A stretch of 64,000 nt of DNA, from positions 62,001 through 126,000 of the forward strand of contig NZ_JBHSYO010000005.1 of assembly GCF_042662685.1 (NCBI RefSeq), read 5' to 3'. Under the pieces are notes generated by a model that saw only the letters and a program-made list of their open reading frames with translations, was not told the origin of the DNA and did not search any database. A program made the position numbers and the translations under genes. The stretch comes from Pseudobowmanella zhangzhouensis. GTDB taxonomy: Bacteria; Pseudomonadota; Gammaproteobacteria; Enterobacterales; Alteromonadaceae. Position 1 is the stretch's first letter. Every line of letters begins with the position of its first letter. Below, piece by piece: positions 1-8,479 of this stretch.

Positions 1-396
1 GGAGAAACTAATCTGGCCCGATTACTGGCCAATCTCACCCCTGAGTTGGACAGCACCGAATATGTGTATTGTTGCGTAAAGCAACGACCCGATGGGATAA
101 CTGATGAGGATTGTCTGGCCTATATCCACGAGCGGGAAGGCTTAACGCTGGTGTTAACCAGACAAAAAGCCGATGCATTACAACTTAGCTGGCAAGGACC
201 GTTTCATTGCGTGTGTCTGACTATTCATTCCAGCTTGGAAGCGGTAGGATTGACCGCGGCCGTATCCGGCGCATTGGCGCAAAACGGTGTCAGCGCTAAC
301 ATGCTGGCCGGTTACTACCATGACCATATATTAATCCCCTGTGCACAGGCAGAACAGGCCATGCAAGTGTTACAGGGGCTGACGAAAGATTATTGA
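1..396 (+). CDS. ACT domain-containing protein (5' end outside window)
   Basis: The reading frame is open from the first base of the window, so the start codon lies just upstream; the visible part is 131 residues. The middle and end match the small stand-alone ACT-domain family COG3602: an 'EGLTLVL' strand, 'GPFHCVCLTIHSSLEAVGLTA', and the C-terminal 'AGYYHDHILIP'. ACT domains usually bind amino acids or other small ligands; no catalytic domain is attached, so the role is unknown. The gene converges on the downstream minus-strand gene, the stop codons overlapping by a few bases. An internal TTG at base 46 is in frame, but family similarity continues upstream of it (GETNLARLLANL), so it is not the start. 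Confidence 0.8.
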   Translation, partial: GETNLARLLANLTPELDSTEYVYCCVKQRPDGITDEDCLAYIHEREGLTLVLTRQKADALQLSWQGPFHCVCLTIHSSLEAVGLTAAVSGALAQNGVSANMLAGYYHDHILIPCAQAEQAMQVLQGLTKDY

Positions 397-1271
397 GCCG
401 GTAACTTTATTGTATTAACCGGATACCATAACGCCTTGTTATTCAATGGGGTGCCCGCCGGTAAAACCGGGTTTTCCAATTCAAAGATACTGCGTTTAGT
501 CAGATTGGCATTATCCAGGTAACCGCGGTAATGGCGCTCAAACAGCTCATCAAAAGTGCCGTCCGCCAGGGCTTTTTCCAGCCCCGTCTGCAATAAGTTA
601 GCCAGCACCGTATTTTTCTTATTCACAAAAAAGTACACCGCGGTGGGATAGTAAATCCCCATGGATTGCTCTATTTCAATAGGATATTGCTGGCCAAAGG
701 TGTCTTGTTCCAGCCAGATTTCTACCACCGAGCGCGGGAACAATTGCGCCTGACCATCATTGAGCATGCCAAATAATTTGTCATAGATGGCAGACGACAC
801 CACATCGAAACCATTGAACTGCAATATCTTAGTATCCGGCCAATCTTTGCCCTGCACCATTTTCAGGGTGCGCAGGCCGGTGAGGGAGTCAATCGTCGCG
901 ACTTGCTGGACATTGTCTTTGCCGACCAAAAACAGGCGCAGACCAATCAATCCTTTATAAATCGGAATACGGATCGGCCGTAACTGGCTCTCGCGGCTGG
1001 CATCGGTCATGCTCCATAGCACCGAAATTTCCCGCGCGGCTGCCAGGCTTTTAATCGCCTGACCCTGTTCCAGATGGCGACGGGACGGTAACAAACGATA
1101 CTTTACGCCTGTCTCAGCCAACGCCAGATGCAATAACTGGATCGGATATTGATTGAGTGGATTCTCTTCATCACTTGGCTGCGGATAGGTCAGTTCCCAA
1201 ACCGCCCCGTGTGCCAGACCTGGCAGCAATAAAGCAAGACATAACCAGCGTGTGAAATTAGGCCTGAACAC
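390..1271 (-). CDS. Periplasmic solute-binding-like protein (SBP family 3 fold)
   Basis: A 293-residue protein with an N-terminal signal peptide (basic 'RPNFTRW', then a leucine-rich core ending 'LAHGA'). The rest resembles the periplasmic binding protein type 2 fold seen in amino-acid ABC transport and in stand-alone sensors: an N-terminal segment about the ligand site, then 'FFVNKKN' and the C-terminal 'GTFDELFERHYRGYL' typical of these proteins. No permease or ATPase gene is next to it, so it is probably a solitary binding or sensory protein. I chose the GTG at 1271 because an AGGGAG ribosome site lies seven bases upstream; an ATG at 1295 would also work but would give a longer overlap with the upstream gene. 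Co-directional and overlapping with the NTF2-like gene. The ligand is unknown. Confidence 0.75.
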   Translation of the reverse strand: MFRPNFTRWLCLALLLPGLAHGAVWELTYPQPSDEENPLNQYPIQLLHLALAETGVKYRLLPSRRHLEQGQAIKSLAAAREISVLWSMTDASRESQLRPIRIPIYKGLIGLRLFLVGKDNVQQVATIDSLTGLRTLKMVQGKDWPDTKILQFNGFDVVSSAIYDKLFGMLNDGQAQLFPRSVVEIWLEQDTFGQQYPIEIEQSMGIYYPTAVYFFVNKKNTVLANLLQTGLEKALADGTFDELFERHYRGYLDNANLTKRSIFELENPVLPAGTPLNNKALWYPVNTIKLPAQ

Positions 1272-1644
1272 CCAGTTGCTCCCTGACAGATGCAATAATT
1301 TTACATGGTTCGCCCTGTTTGCATTTAAGCGTGTAGGACGTTGGTGTCACCATCAGCGTTGCACCATCCGCAGACTCCAGCGTCCAGCGCACCACACAAA
1401 AGGTAATATCATCAGCCAGACTCATTTGAGTCTGCATTTTCGCACTTAATTTGGCCATTCCCATAGCTGTGCATTGTTGAATAATCTGCTGCAAGTAATC
1501 GGAGATGTCCTGTTGGGATTGCAACACGGTGGTGGCGTCACCACACATATCCATGGATGGCTCTGAATAATACTCGACTAAGGCCTGAGTATTACCCATC
1601 TCAAATTCCCTGGCGTATGCCTTGAAAAACTGCTCAATTGTCAT
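1258..1644 (-). CDS. NTF2/SnoaL-like small protein
   Basis: A 128-residue soluble protein without signal peptide or membrane segment. The N-terminus 'IEQFFKAYAREFEMGNTQALVEYY' and the pattern of long amphipathic strands afterwards look like the NTF2-like (SnoaL, DUF4440-type) cone fold, used both for small enzymes and for ligand binding. No catalytic Asp/His pair can be assigned with confidence. An AGGACG ribosome site precedes the ATG. It sits between queE upstream (11-bp gap) and the solute-binding-like gene downstream (overlap), so the three may be one transcript, but their functions are not evidently related. Fold assignment is inference from pattern; function unknown. Confidence 0.65.
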   Translation of the reverse strand: MTIEQFFKAYAREFEMGNTQALVEYYSEPSMDMCGDATTVLQSQQDISDYLQQIIQQCTAMGMAKLSAKMQTQMSLADDITFCVVRWTLESADGATLMVTPTSYTLKCKQGEPCKIIASVREQLGVQA

Positions 1645-1655
1645 GCGACGTCCTG

Positions 1656-2330
1656 TTACTCAATCCCGATAAACTTGTGTGTTTGTAGCGATAAACGCCA
1701 GTTATTGTCAATGCATTGTGCGACGGCTAGCTCAGTGGCACGGGTCTGCTGACTGATCGGCTGTAAATATACCAGCGCGTTGCTATTACATGCAGGGCGT
1801 GCAAGCAGCGCTTTGAGGTCGTCCACATGTTTTTGCATCGCAACCGGATGTTTGATTTCACTGGCAACGTTTAACGGTTGATCCAATACCGCATAGCCGC
1901 CTTGCATGCCCACTTTGGGCGACACCGTCACCCAGGTGCGCGGATCAGCTATCACCTCAAACGTACCACTGGTTTCGATTTGCACACTAAAGCCCTGATC
2001 CAGCAGCGCCGAGGTCAGGCTGGTGAGATCGTACATACATGGCTCACCACCGGTGATAATAATGTGCCGGGCTTTATAGCCTTCAGTCTCCATCAGGCTG
2101 ATTAGATCCAGTGCGGTGGCTTCAAACCAGCACTCATCAGGCTCAGATTTTGCCAGTACGGCAGCACTGCTGGTTTTTAATTCAGGATCCACAGTCCAGG
2201 TATGTTTGGTATCGCACCAACTGCATCCCACCGGACAGCCTTGAATGCGGATAAACACAGAGGGCACGCCGGTAAAGGCGCCTTCACCCTGAATGGATTG
2301 AAATACTTCGTTAATCTTATAGGTCTGCAT
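1656..2330 (-). CDS. queE: 7-carboxy-7-deazaguanine synthase QueE
   Basis: Radical-SAM enzyme that rearranges 6-carboxy-tetrahydropterin to 7-carboxy-7-deazaguanine, the step before QueC in queuosine/archaeosine precursor synthesis. The 224-residue chain begins 'MQTYKINEVFQSIQGEGAFTG', a strong family signature, followed by the cluster-binding CxxxCxxC (CPVGCSWC, about residue 32) and the SAM-binding 'TGGEP' motif near residue 93. An in-frame TTG 24 bases upstream would add eight residues but falls before the conserved start, so ATG at 2330 is preferred. It is divergent from queC with 69 bases between starts, so the two pathway genes probably share a control region. Confidence 0.96.
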   Translation of the reverse strand: MQTYKINEVFQSIQGEGAFTGVPSVFIRIQGCPVGCSWCDTKHTWTVDPELKTSSAAVLAKSEPDECWFEATALDLISLMETEGYKARHIIITGGEPCMYDLTSLTSALLDQGFSVQIETSGTFEVIADPRTWVTVSPKVGMQGGYAVLDQPLNVASEIKHPVAMQKHVDDLKALLARPACNSNALVYLQPISQQTRATELAVAQCIDNNWRLSLQTHKFIGIE

Positions 2331-2399
2331 GTTTCGTTTCAGGGTACAATTCAATAAAATTCAGCGGGTTAATCCCCATAGTATAAAGAAGGCAAGCCC

Positions 2400-3056
2400 A
2401 TGGCACAAAAGGCAGTTGTAATCTATTCCGGTGGAATGGACTCATTTACCCTGTTAAACAAGGTTCATTGCAGTGGTACAAAGGTCTACGCCCTGTCGTT
2501 TAATTACGGACAGAAACATAAAAAGGAACTGGATTACGCCGCGCGCGTCTGTCAAACACTGGGTATCAATCATAAAGTCGTCGATATCAGCAGTATTAAC
2601 AGCTTGCTGGCCGGCTCGGCGCTGACCTCAGAGATGGATATGCCTGAAGGCCACTATGAAGATGACAATATGAAACAAACCGTGGTGCCGAACCGCAATA
2701 TGATTCTGTTATCACTGGCGGTGGGCTATGCGGTCTCACTGGGCGCGGAACAGGTTTACTACGGCGCCCATGGTGGCGACCATGCGATTTATCCGGATTG
2801 TCGCCCACTGTTTGTGGAAAAGATGAATGATGTCTGCGCCATCGCAAACTATGAGGCCGTCAGTATCGACGTGCCTTATTTGCATAACGACAAAACCGAG
2901 ATTTTGCGCGATGGCCTGGCCATGGGGCTGGACTACAGCCAGACCTGGACTTGCTACAACGGTCGTGAAAAAGCCTGCGGTAAATGCGGCGCCTGTCAGG
3001 AGCGTTTGGAAGCGTTTCGGGAAAATGGCCAGCAGGATCCCCTTACCTACGAATAA
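2400..3056 (+). CDS. queC: 7-cyano-7-deazaguanine synthase QueC
   Basis: ATP-dependent ligase that converts 7-carboxy-7-deazaguanine to preQ0 in queuosine synthesis. The 218-residue protein has the PP-loop 'SGGMDS' at residue 10, the 'HGGDHAIYPDCR' segment around residue 123, and a C-terminal zinc-binding cysteine set (CYNG...CGKCGACQER). Length is normal for the family. It is divergent from queE; tgt and queA, which act at the end of the same pathway, lie about 37 kb away in this window. Confidence 0.97.
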   Translation: MAQKAVVIYSGGMDSFTLLNKVHCSGTKVYALSFNYGQKHKKELDYAARVCQTLGINHKVVDISSINSLLAGSALTSEMDMPEGHYEDDNMKQTVVPNRNMILLSLAVGYAVSLGAEQVYYGAHGGDHAIYPDCRPLFVEKMNDVCAIANYEAVSIDVPYLHNDKTEILRDGLAMGLDYSQTWTCYNGREKACGKCGACQERLEAFRENGQQDPLTYE

Positions 3057-3063
3057 CCACATC

Positions 3064-3087
3064 TGGCCGGTTACCCCCGCCCGGCCA
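3064..3087 (+). terminator. Possible queC terminator hairpin (weak)
   Basis: TGGCCGG (3064-3070) pairs with CCGGCCA (3081-3087) eight bases after the queC stop. No uninterrupted T run follows directly, only a C/T-rich tract with a T6 about 20 bases on, so it may be a poor intrinsic terminator. Confidence 0.35.
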
Positions 3088-3260
3088 CTCTCATTTACAT
3101 CCCTGTTTTTTACCTCTTATTAAATTTGCGCATTTGCCAATCCCGGACTAGTTTTTTGTCTGCCCGGTTTCTGTAAGTGGCATCTGCACTGCCCTCCATT
3201 CGCATTAAACAAATTATTCACCGGGCCATCGTTATTCAACAGCAGTACAGAGGGGTACTA

Positions 3261-3623
3261 ATGAGTAAAACCATCATGATCGTTGATGATTCCATGTCGA
3301 TGCGCGAAATGGTCGCACTGACTCTGACCGACGCGGGCTTTAGCGTAGTCAAAGCCAATGATGGGGTCGATGCGCTGAGCAAGCTTAATGGCAATCGGGT
3401 GCATTTGATTATCAGCGATGTGAACATGCCCAATATGGATGGCATGACGCTGCTGGGCAAAATTAAAGCCAATCCATCCTATCAATTTACACCGGTGTTA
3501 ATGCTGACCACCGAATCACGGGAAGACCTCAAACAAAAAGGCAAAGAGCTGGGGGCGAAAGCCTGGATGGTCAAACCTTTTAAACCCGAAATGCTCATCA
3601 GTATTGTGAATAAACTTATCTAA
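3261..3623 (+). CDS. cheY: CheY-type response regulator (first copy)
   Basis: A 120-residue stand-alone receiver domain and first gene of the chemosensory locus. The acidic pocket is 'VDDS' near the N-terminus, the phospho-acceptor Asp is in 'IISDVNMPNMDG', the switch Thr in 'LMLTTES', and the conserved Lys in 'VKPFKP'. The start is the ATG preceded by GAGGGG at 3250; the frame is open 28 codons further up but that part has no family likeness. It probably receives phosphate from the CheA encoded 260 bases downstream and passes the signal to a flagellar switch, pilus or other output. A close paralogue is at 12557-12928. Confidence 0.93.
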   Translation: MSKTIMIVDDSMSMREMVALTLTDAGFSVVKANDGVDALSKLNGNRVHLIISDVNMPNMDGMTLLGKIKANPSYQFTPVLMLTTESREDLKQKGKELGAKAWMVKPFKPEMLISIVNKLI

Positions 3624-3630
3624 TCCGCTT

Positions 3631-3879
3631 ATGATTATCAGTGCGCCGGAAGAACTCAATATTTTCAATGTCGAGGCCTTATATTCCAGCATTGTGGAAG
3701 CCGAAGGACAGGACCTCACCCTTGACTGTGGCAATGTTACAGAAGTGGATGGTAGTGGCTTGCAATTACTCTGTTATTGCCAACAGCAACAGCTCGCCTC
3801 GCTGATTAACCTCAGCGAATGTATCCAAAGCGCCGCGCCGCTGCTTGGCATGCAAGATTTGCTGGCAGCAAAGGACTAA
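3631..3879 (+). CDS. STAS-domain protein
   Basis: An 82-residue single-domain protein of the STAS (anti-sigma-factor antagonist) family. The conserved 'TEVDGSGLQLL' near residue 40 contains the serine that is phosphorylated in SpoIIAA-type members. Stand-alone STAS proteins next to cheA occur in several gammaproteobacterial chemosensory clusters, where they may scaffold or modulate the array. It lies 7 bases after cheY and 4 bases before cheA, so it is in the same operon. No partner anti-sigma kinase is visible here, so whether its serine is phosphorylated is open. Confidence 0.85.
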   Translation: MIISAPEELNIFNVEALYSSIVEAEGQDLTLDCGNVTEVDGSGLQLLCYCQQQQLASLINLSECIQSAAPLLGMQDLLAAKD

Positions 3880-3883
3880 GCCA

Positions 3884-5962
3884 ATGGACTTAGTACAAAT
3901 CTTCGTGGATGAGTCCTTTGAGCACCTGCAGGCGCTGGAAGAAGCGTTACTGGAGCTGGAAGACTCGCCCGGCAATGCCGAATTGATCAACACAGCCTTT
4001 CGCGCCATGCACACGATCAAGGGCTCGGCGGGCATGGTCGGCTTTGACCATGTGTCTTATTTTACTCATCATCTGGAAACCTTTTTTGACCGCGTGCGCA
4101 ATGGTGAATTCGCCCTCACCGCGGCCATGTCCAGCCTCATTCTGGAATGCCGCGACCATATAAAAAGTCTTATCGAGCAACAATCGCCGCCAGAATTAAT
4201 GGTGCAAAGCGAAGCCCTGCTGGCCCGTTTACACCAACTGGCACCTGTGACACAAAGTGCCCCCGCCACTGCCCCCGCCAAATCCACAGTTAGCGAAGCT
4301 GATAGCCTGGCGGGATATTGGCGAATCGAAATGACCCCGCATACTACGACCTTTACCGAGGGCTTTGATGTCTTACCTGTGATCCGCGAATTACAGGGGC
4401 TCGGCGAGTCCTTGGTGAGCTATCGCTGGCACGCTCCGGATACGCCATTCAATCCGCTCAGTTGTATGCTGCACTTTACCCTGTTGCTCAGCTGTAATGT
4501 TCCTCGCAGCAGTATCGACGAAGCCTTCATGTTCGTTGAGGGTGACTGGCAGATTCAGATTGAAAAAATATCCGTCCTTGAAGACGCCCGATTGGGGGAT
4601 TTATTGGTCGAAAATGGCGTGGTCAGCACCGAACAAATGGAAATGATGCTGGATAGCAAACCCCGCACCGGAGAGGTATTGCGCGATAAAGGAATTGCAA
4701 CGGATCACCAGATCAATCAGGCATTACAACAGCAGGAATTTATTCGAAAACAAACGCAATCTCAGGATGCTCCCCAGCAAACTCTGAAAGTCCCCGCCAG
4801 CAAACTGGATAGTTTGATGAACCTGGTCGGTGAACTGGTCATAGTCCAATCGGCCATCAGTCAGCATGCGGTAGAAACCAATGACGATAAACTAAAAACC
4901 ATCGCTGAAGAGTTGGCCATGCTGACCGCGGGGGTGCGCGATCACACGTTTGACATCCGAATGTTACCCATCGGCTCAACGTTTGGTCGCTTCCGCCGCC
5001 TGATCCGCGACCTCAGCGTGGATCTGAAAAAAGAAGTGCGTTTACACACCTTTGGTGCCGAAACCGAAATGGACAAAATGGTACTTGAGCGTATCGGCGA
5101 TCCGCTGGTGCACCTGCTGCGCAACAGCCTCGATCACGGCATCGAAATGCCAGAGGTGCGCGCCGAAAAAGGGAAACCGCGGGAAGGCTCGATTACCCTT
5201 GGCGCCGTGCATGAAGATGGCCAGATTAAAATTGTGATCAAAGACGATGGCGGAGGCTTGAACACAGATCGTATTCGCCAAAAAGCCATTGAACGCGGCC
5301 TGATTAACGAACATAGCCAACTCAATGATGACCATATCCACCAACTGATTTTTGAACCGGGCTTTTCCACCGCCGAGAAAGTCTCGGATGTGTCCGGGCG
5401 TGGGGTTGGTATGGATGTGGTGAAAACCTCTATCGAAAGCCTGCAAGGCACCATTCACATTAGTAGTCATGCCGGTCAGGGCACCCAAATTAATATCTAT
5501 TTGCCGCTTACCCTGGCCATCATCGATGGGCTGATGGTCAAAGTCGGCGACGAGCACTTTATTTTACCCCTGTCTGCGGTGGAAGAATGTGTGGAAAGTC
5601 CGCGGGAATATCACCGCCAGGGACCGCGCCTGATTAAACACCGGGGTGAACGCATCTCGGCAGCCCGATTACGCGAAGCCTTCTCTATCACTGGCGAGGG
5701 ACCCGCTATCGAACAAACCATCGTCACCCGCATTGCCGATGAACGATTCGGCATCACAGTCGATGAAGTTGTCGGCCAACACCAAACCGTTATCAAGAAT
5801 CTTGGCAAAATGTATCGCCAGGTTCGGGGGCTGTTAGGTGCCACCATTTTAGGCAATGGCAATGTGGCGCTGATTCTGGATGTCGCAGATTTTTATGAGC
5901 AGTGTAAGTACCAGTTAGCTCAATCGACCTTAGGAGCAAACGTCAATGTTAAACCGCATTAA
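3884..5962 (+). CDS. cheA: Chemotaxis histidine kinase CheA with MshEN-like insert
   Basis: The 692-residue kinase that couples receptors to CheY/CheB phosphorylation. N-terminal HPt with phospho-His43 in 'HTIKGSAG'; a middle region of about 290 residues; dimerisation helix ('VPASKLDSLMNLVGELV'); ATP-binding domain with N box 'HLLRNSLDHGIEMP', 'DDGGGL' and 'GRGVGMDVVK'; C-terminal CheW-like domain. The usual P2 domain is not recognisable. In its place residues 236-284 hold two consecutive RxGxx(hydrophobic)2xxxG...L motifs resembling the MshEN cyclic-di-GMP motif (see findings). The ATG at 3884 follows an AAGGA site; an upstream in-frame start would overlap the STAS gene. The mcp gene starts inside its last codons. 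Confidence 0.95.
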   Translation: MDLVQIFVDESFEHLQALEEALLELEDSPGNAELINTAFRAMHTIKGSAGMVGFDHVSYFTHHLETFFDRVRNGEFALTAAMSSLILECRDHIKSLIEQQSPPELMVQSEALLARLHQLAPVTQSAPATAPAKSTVSEADSLAGYWRIEMTPHTTTFTEGFDVLPVIRELQGLGESLVSYRWHAPDTPFNPLSCMLHFTLLLSCNVPRSSIDEAFMFVEGDWQIQIEKISVLEDARLGDLLVENGVVSTEQMEMMLDSKPRTGEVLRDKGIATDHQINQALQQQEFIRKQTQSQDAPQQTLKVPASKLDSLMNLVGELVIVQSAISQHAVETNDDKLKTIAEELAMLTAGVRDHTFDIRMLPIGSTFGRFRRLIRDLSVDLKKEVRLHTFGAETEMDKMVLERIGDPLVHLLRNSLDHGIEMPEVRAEKGKPREGSITLGAVHEDGQIKIVIKDDGGGLNTDRIRQKAIERGLINEHSQLNDDHIHQLIFEPGFSTAEKVSDVSGRGVGMDVVKTSIESLQGTIHISSHAGQGTQINIYLPLTLAIIDGLMVKVGDEHFILPLSAVEECVESPREYHRQGPRLIKHRGERISAARLREAFSITGEGPAIEQTIVTRIADERFGITVDEVVGQHQTVIKNLGKMYRQVRGLLGATILGNGNVALILDVADFYEQCKYQLAQSTLGANVNVKPH

Positions 5963-7940
5963 CCTCACCACATTAATCACAGCCAGTTTCGCGCTTTTAA
6001 TTGTGCTATTGCTGTTGGCCAGCGGGCTGGCGATTAATGCCACGTCTAGCCTGTATCAACGACTGGACGACACCATAAATGGCTCGGCTGAGCGGGTGCG
6101 CCTGTCCGCGCAGGTGCGTTCTAATATCCTGACCACCAGCGGTCTCGTGCGCAAATTGATCCTCACCACAGATGAGGCAGAGATGCGCAAACTGTTGAGC
6201 AGTATTGATCAGGAAAAAGTGCAATATCAGGATCGCTATGCTCGTCTGCTCAATATTATTTCCCCCGAAAACAAAGCCTCATTGGAGCAAATTAACAGCG
6301 ACGTGCAGCGCTATTTCGATATTGCCGTGCGGATTGCTGACTTTAGTCTGCTTAACTCCAACCAAAAAGCGATGGCGCTAAGCAGCGGTGAAGGCCGGCG
6401 TCTGGCCCAGCAGGTTACCGATGAGTTGTCTGATGAAATAAAACGGTTGGGGGCCAGTCAGTCGTCCAATGCCAGACAACAATTGGTTTATCTGTCTGAG
6501 GTGACATTCGGTGTAGGCAATATGATTCGCCAGGAGAAAAACCATATTCTGGCGCGCACCGATGCGGAAATGAAAGATATTGAGCGCAAACTGGAAAACG
6601 CCCGCACGTCGGCAAAAAATGCGCTGGATAACCTGCAAAAGATTAATAATAGTGATGACATTACCCGCCTTATTAATTACTTCAATGCCTTTGCCAATGG
6701 CCAGTTAGATATCACCGAACTGTCTGCAGAGGCGGGCAATACCAAGGCATTCAATCTGCTTCTTAGTGACGCCGAGCCCACCGTGGCCAAAATTGAAGAG
6801 GCCATCAATTCCCTGATGCGCAACAACCAAACTCAAATGGATGAGTCGGTCAAACAGGCGGAAGAAAATTACCAGTCAACCCGCAATTTGCTGGTAACCT
6901 GCACGGTGGTATCGCTGATTATTGCGGTCGTCATCGCGCTGATGGTGTATGCCCGGGTACGCAATCTGGCGCGGGTAATCAATGATATCGCCTCTGGTAA
7001 TCTCAATCACAATTTCCAGGATGGCTATGCCAGTGAGGACGTGTATTCACGACTACGCGGTATGAATGACAAACTGCGGGATATTATCGCCGATATCGTA
7101 CAATCATCTGAAAATGTCTCGTCCGGCAGTATTCAGCTATCCAGCACCGGTCAGCAAATTGCCGAAGGCGCGACCGAACAGGCTGCCTCACTGGAAGAAG
7201 TTGCCTCGTCCATGGAGCAGATGTCATCGAATATCTCCCATAGTGCAGATAATGCCCGTCAAACCGAACAAATTGCTCAACAAGCCGCTAAAGATGCCGA
7301 GGAGAGCGGCGTGGCAGTATCGCAGTCGGTGGAGGCAATGCAAAACATCTCCGAACGTATCGGTATTATCGAAGAAATTGCCCGCCAGACTAACCTGTTA
7401 GCACTCAATGCCGCGATTGAAGCCGCCCGCGCCGGTGAACATGGCAAGGGCTTTACCGTGGTAGCCGCAGAGGTACGTAAACTGGCGGAGCGCAGCCAGC
7501 GTGCTGCCGGTGAGATTGTTGAATTATCCCGCGACAGCTTATCTGTCTCCGAACGTGCCGGCCAGATGCTCAACTCTCTCGTCCCCAATATTAAACGTAC
7601 CGCCGAACTGGTGAATGAAATCAGTGCGTCGGCCATTGAGCAGGACAAGGGCGCGGCGGAAATCAATAAAGCCATTCAACAGCTGGATCAGGTGGTGCAG
7701 CAATCTGCCGCAGCCGCCGAGGAAATGGCATCTACCTCCGAGGAATTGTCGGCACAGGCAGAACAAATGAATGAAGCATTGGGCTTTTTCACGATAGACA
7801 CCAAGGGACGTCGCTCCAGTGCGCCGGTCAAACCCAAAAGTAAAATGAAAAGCATGCCGATGCCGGTAAAAATGGCTAAACCCAGCAAAAGCAAAGGCAT
7901 CGAGCTGGATATGAGCGACGATGACTTCACCAACTATTAA
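5946..7940 (+). CDS. Methyl-accepting chemotaxis protein
   Basis: A 664-residue transmembrane chemoreceptor. Membrane segment 1 is at about residues 9-31; a periplasmic sensor of about 280 residues follows, entirely helical in appearance and long enough for a double four-helix bundle of the HBM type; membrane segment 2 is near residues 315-337; then HAMP and a long coiled-coil signalling domain with the hairpin tip 'RQTNLLALNAAIEAARAGE'. A Lys/Met/Pro-rich tail ends 'DMSDDDFTNY', with no clear CheR-docking pentapeptide. It overlaps cheA by 17 bases and is the only receptor in the locus, so it is probably the dedicated input of this CheA. Ligand unknown. Confidence 0.95.
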   Translation: MLNRINLTTLITASFALLIVLLLLASGLAINATSSLYQRLDDTINGSAERVRLSAQVRSNILTTSGLVRKLILTTDEAEMRKLLSSIDQEKVQYQDRYARLLNIISPENKASLEQINSDVQRYFDIAVRIADFSLLNSNQKAMALSSGEGRRLAQQVTDELSDEIKRLGASQSSNARQQLVYLSEVTFGVGNMIRQEKNHILARTDAEMKDIERKLENARTSAKNALDNLQKINNSDDITRLINYFNAFANGQLDITELSAEAGNTKAFNLLLSDAEPTVAKIEEAINSLMRNNQTQMDESVKQAEENYQSTRNLLVTCTVVSLIIAVVIALMVYARVRNLARVINDIASGNLNHNFQDGYASEDVYSRLRGMNDKLRDIIADIVQSSENVSSGSIQLSSTGQQIAEGATEQAASLEEVASSMEQMSSNISHSADNARQTEQIAQQAAKDAEESGVAVSQSVEAMQNISERIGIIEEIARQTNLLALNAAIEAARAGEHGKGFTVVAAEVRKLAERSQRAAGEIVELSRDSLSVSERAGQMLNSLVPNIKRTAELVNEISASAIEQDKGAAEINKAIQQLDQVVQQSAAAAEEMASTSEELSAQAEQMNEALGFFTIDTKGRRSSAPVKPKSKMKSMPMPVKMAKPSKSKGIELDMSDDDFTNY

Positions 7941-7957
7941 GCACGGTGGGTCTGTTT

Positions 7958-8479
7958 ATGAATGATGCGAAACTGGAAAAACTGCAGATTCTGTCTTTCG
8001 TGCTGGATGATGAATTTTTTGGCACCGAGATCGGTATTATTCAGGAAGTGATTGAATACCGGGAGGTCACCAAAGTCCCCCGCACCCCGGAGTTTATGTT
8101 GGGGGTGACTAACCTGCGTGGCCAGGTCATTCCGGTGATTGACCTGCGTCGCTATTTTAATATTGGCTGTCAGGCCATCAGCGTAGACACCTGCATCATC
8201 ATTATTGAACTGATGCTGGATAATGAACGCACTTCCATCGGGGTGCTTGCTGACCGCGTGTGTGAGGTACTGGAGCTTGACGTCGGTGCGATAAAACCAC
8301 CGCCCAATATTGGTACCAGCATAGATAATCGTTTTATTTATGGAATTGCCGATCACGACGAGCAGTTGATCGTATTGCTAACTATGAGCAAAATTTTTTC
8401 CCATGAAGAGCTGCAACAAGCGTTTGAATCCGGAAGCGTAGCGAGTCAACAGCATGAAGTCGCAAGCGAAAGCCAGTGA
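7958..8479 (+). CDS. cheW: Chemotaxis coupling protein CheW
   Basis: A 173-residue adaptor that links receptor tips to CheA. The whole chain is one CheW domain: 'ILSFVLDDEFFGTEIGIIQEV', 'VPRTPEFMLGVTNLRGQVIPVIDLR' and 'ADRVCEVLEL' are typical. The ATG at 7958, behind GGTGGG, is preferred to an in-frame GTG four codons upstream. It lies 17 bases after the receptor gene and its 3' end overlaps cheR by 26 bases. Confidence 0.95.
   Translation: MNDAKLEKLQILSFVLDDEFFGTEIGIIQEVIEYREVTKVPRTPEFMLGVTNLRGQVIPVIDLRRYFNIGCQAISVDTCIIIIELMLDNERTSIGVLADRVCEVLELDVGAIKPPPNIGTSIDNRFIYGIADHDEQLIVLLTMSKIFSHEELQQAFESGSVASQQHEVASESQ

Noticed and set aside
2736..3062. 108-codon frame antisense to queC.
   Set aside because: Fully contained in queC with no start context; shadow frame.
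5042..5557. 171-codon open frame antisense to cheA.
   Set aside because: It is a codon-bias shadow of the ATPase region of cheA, without ribosome site or family likeness.
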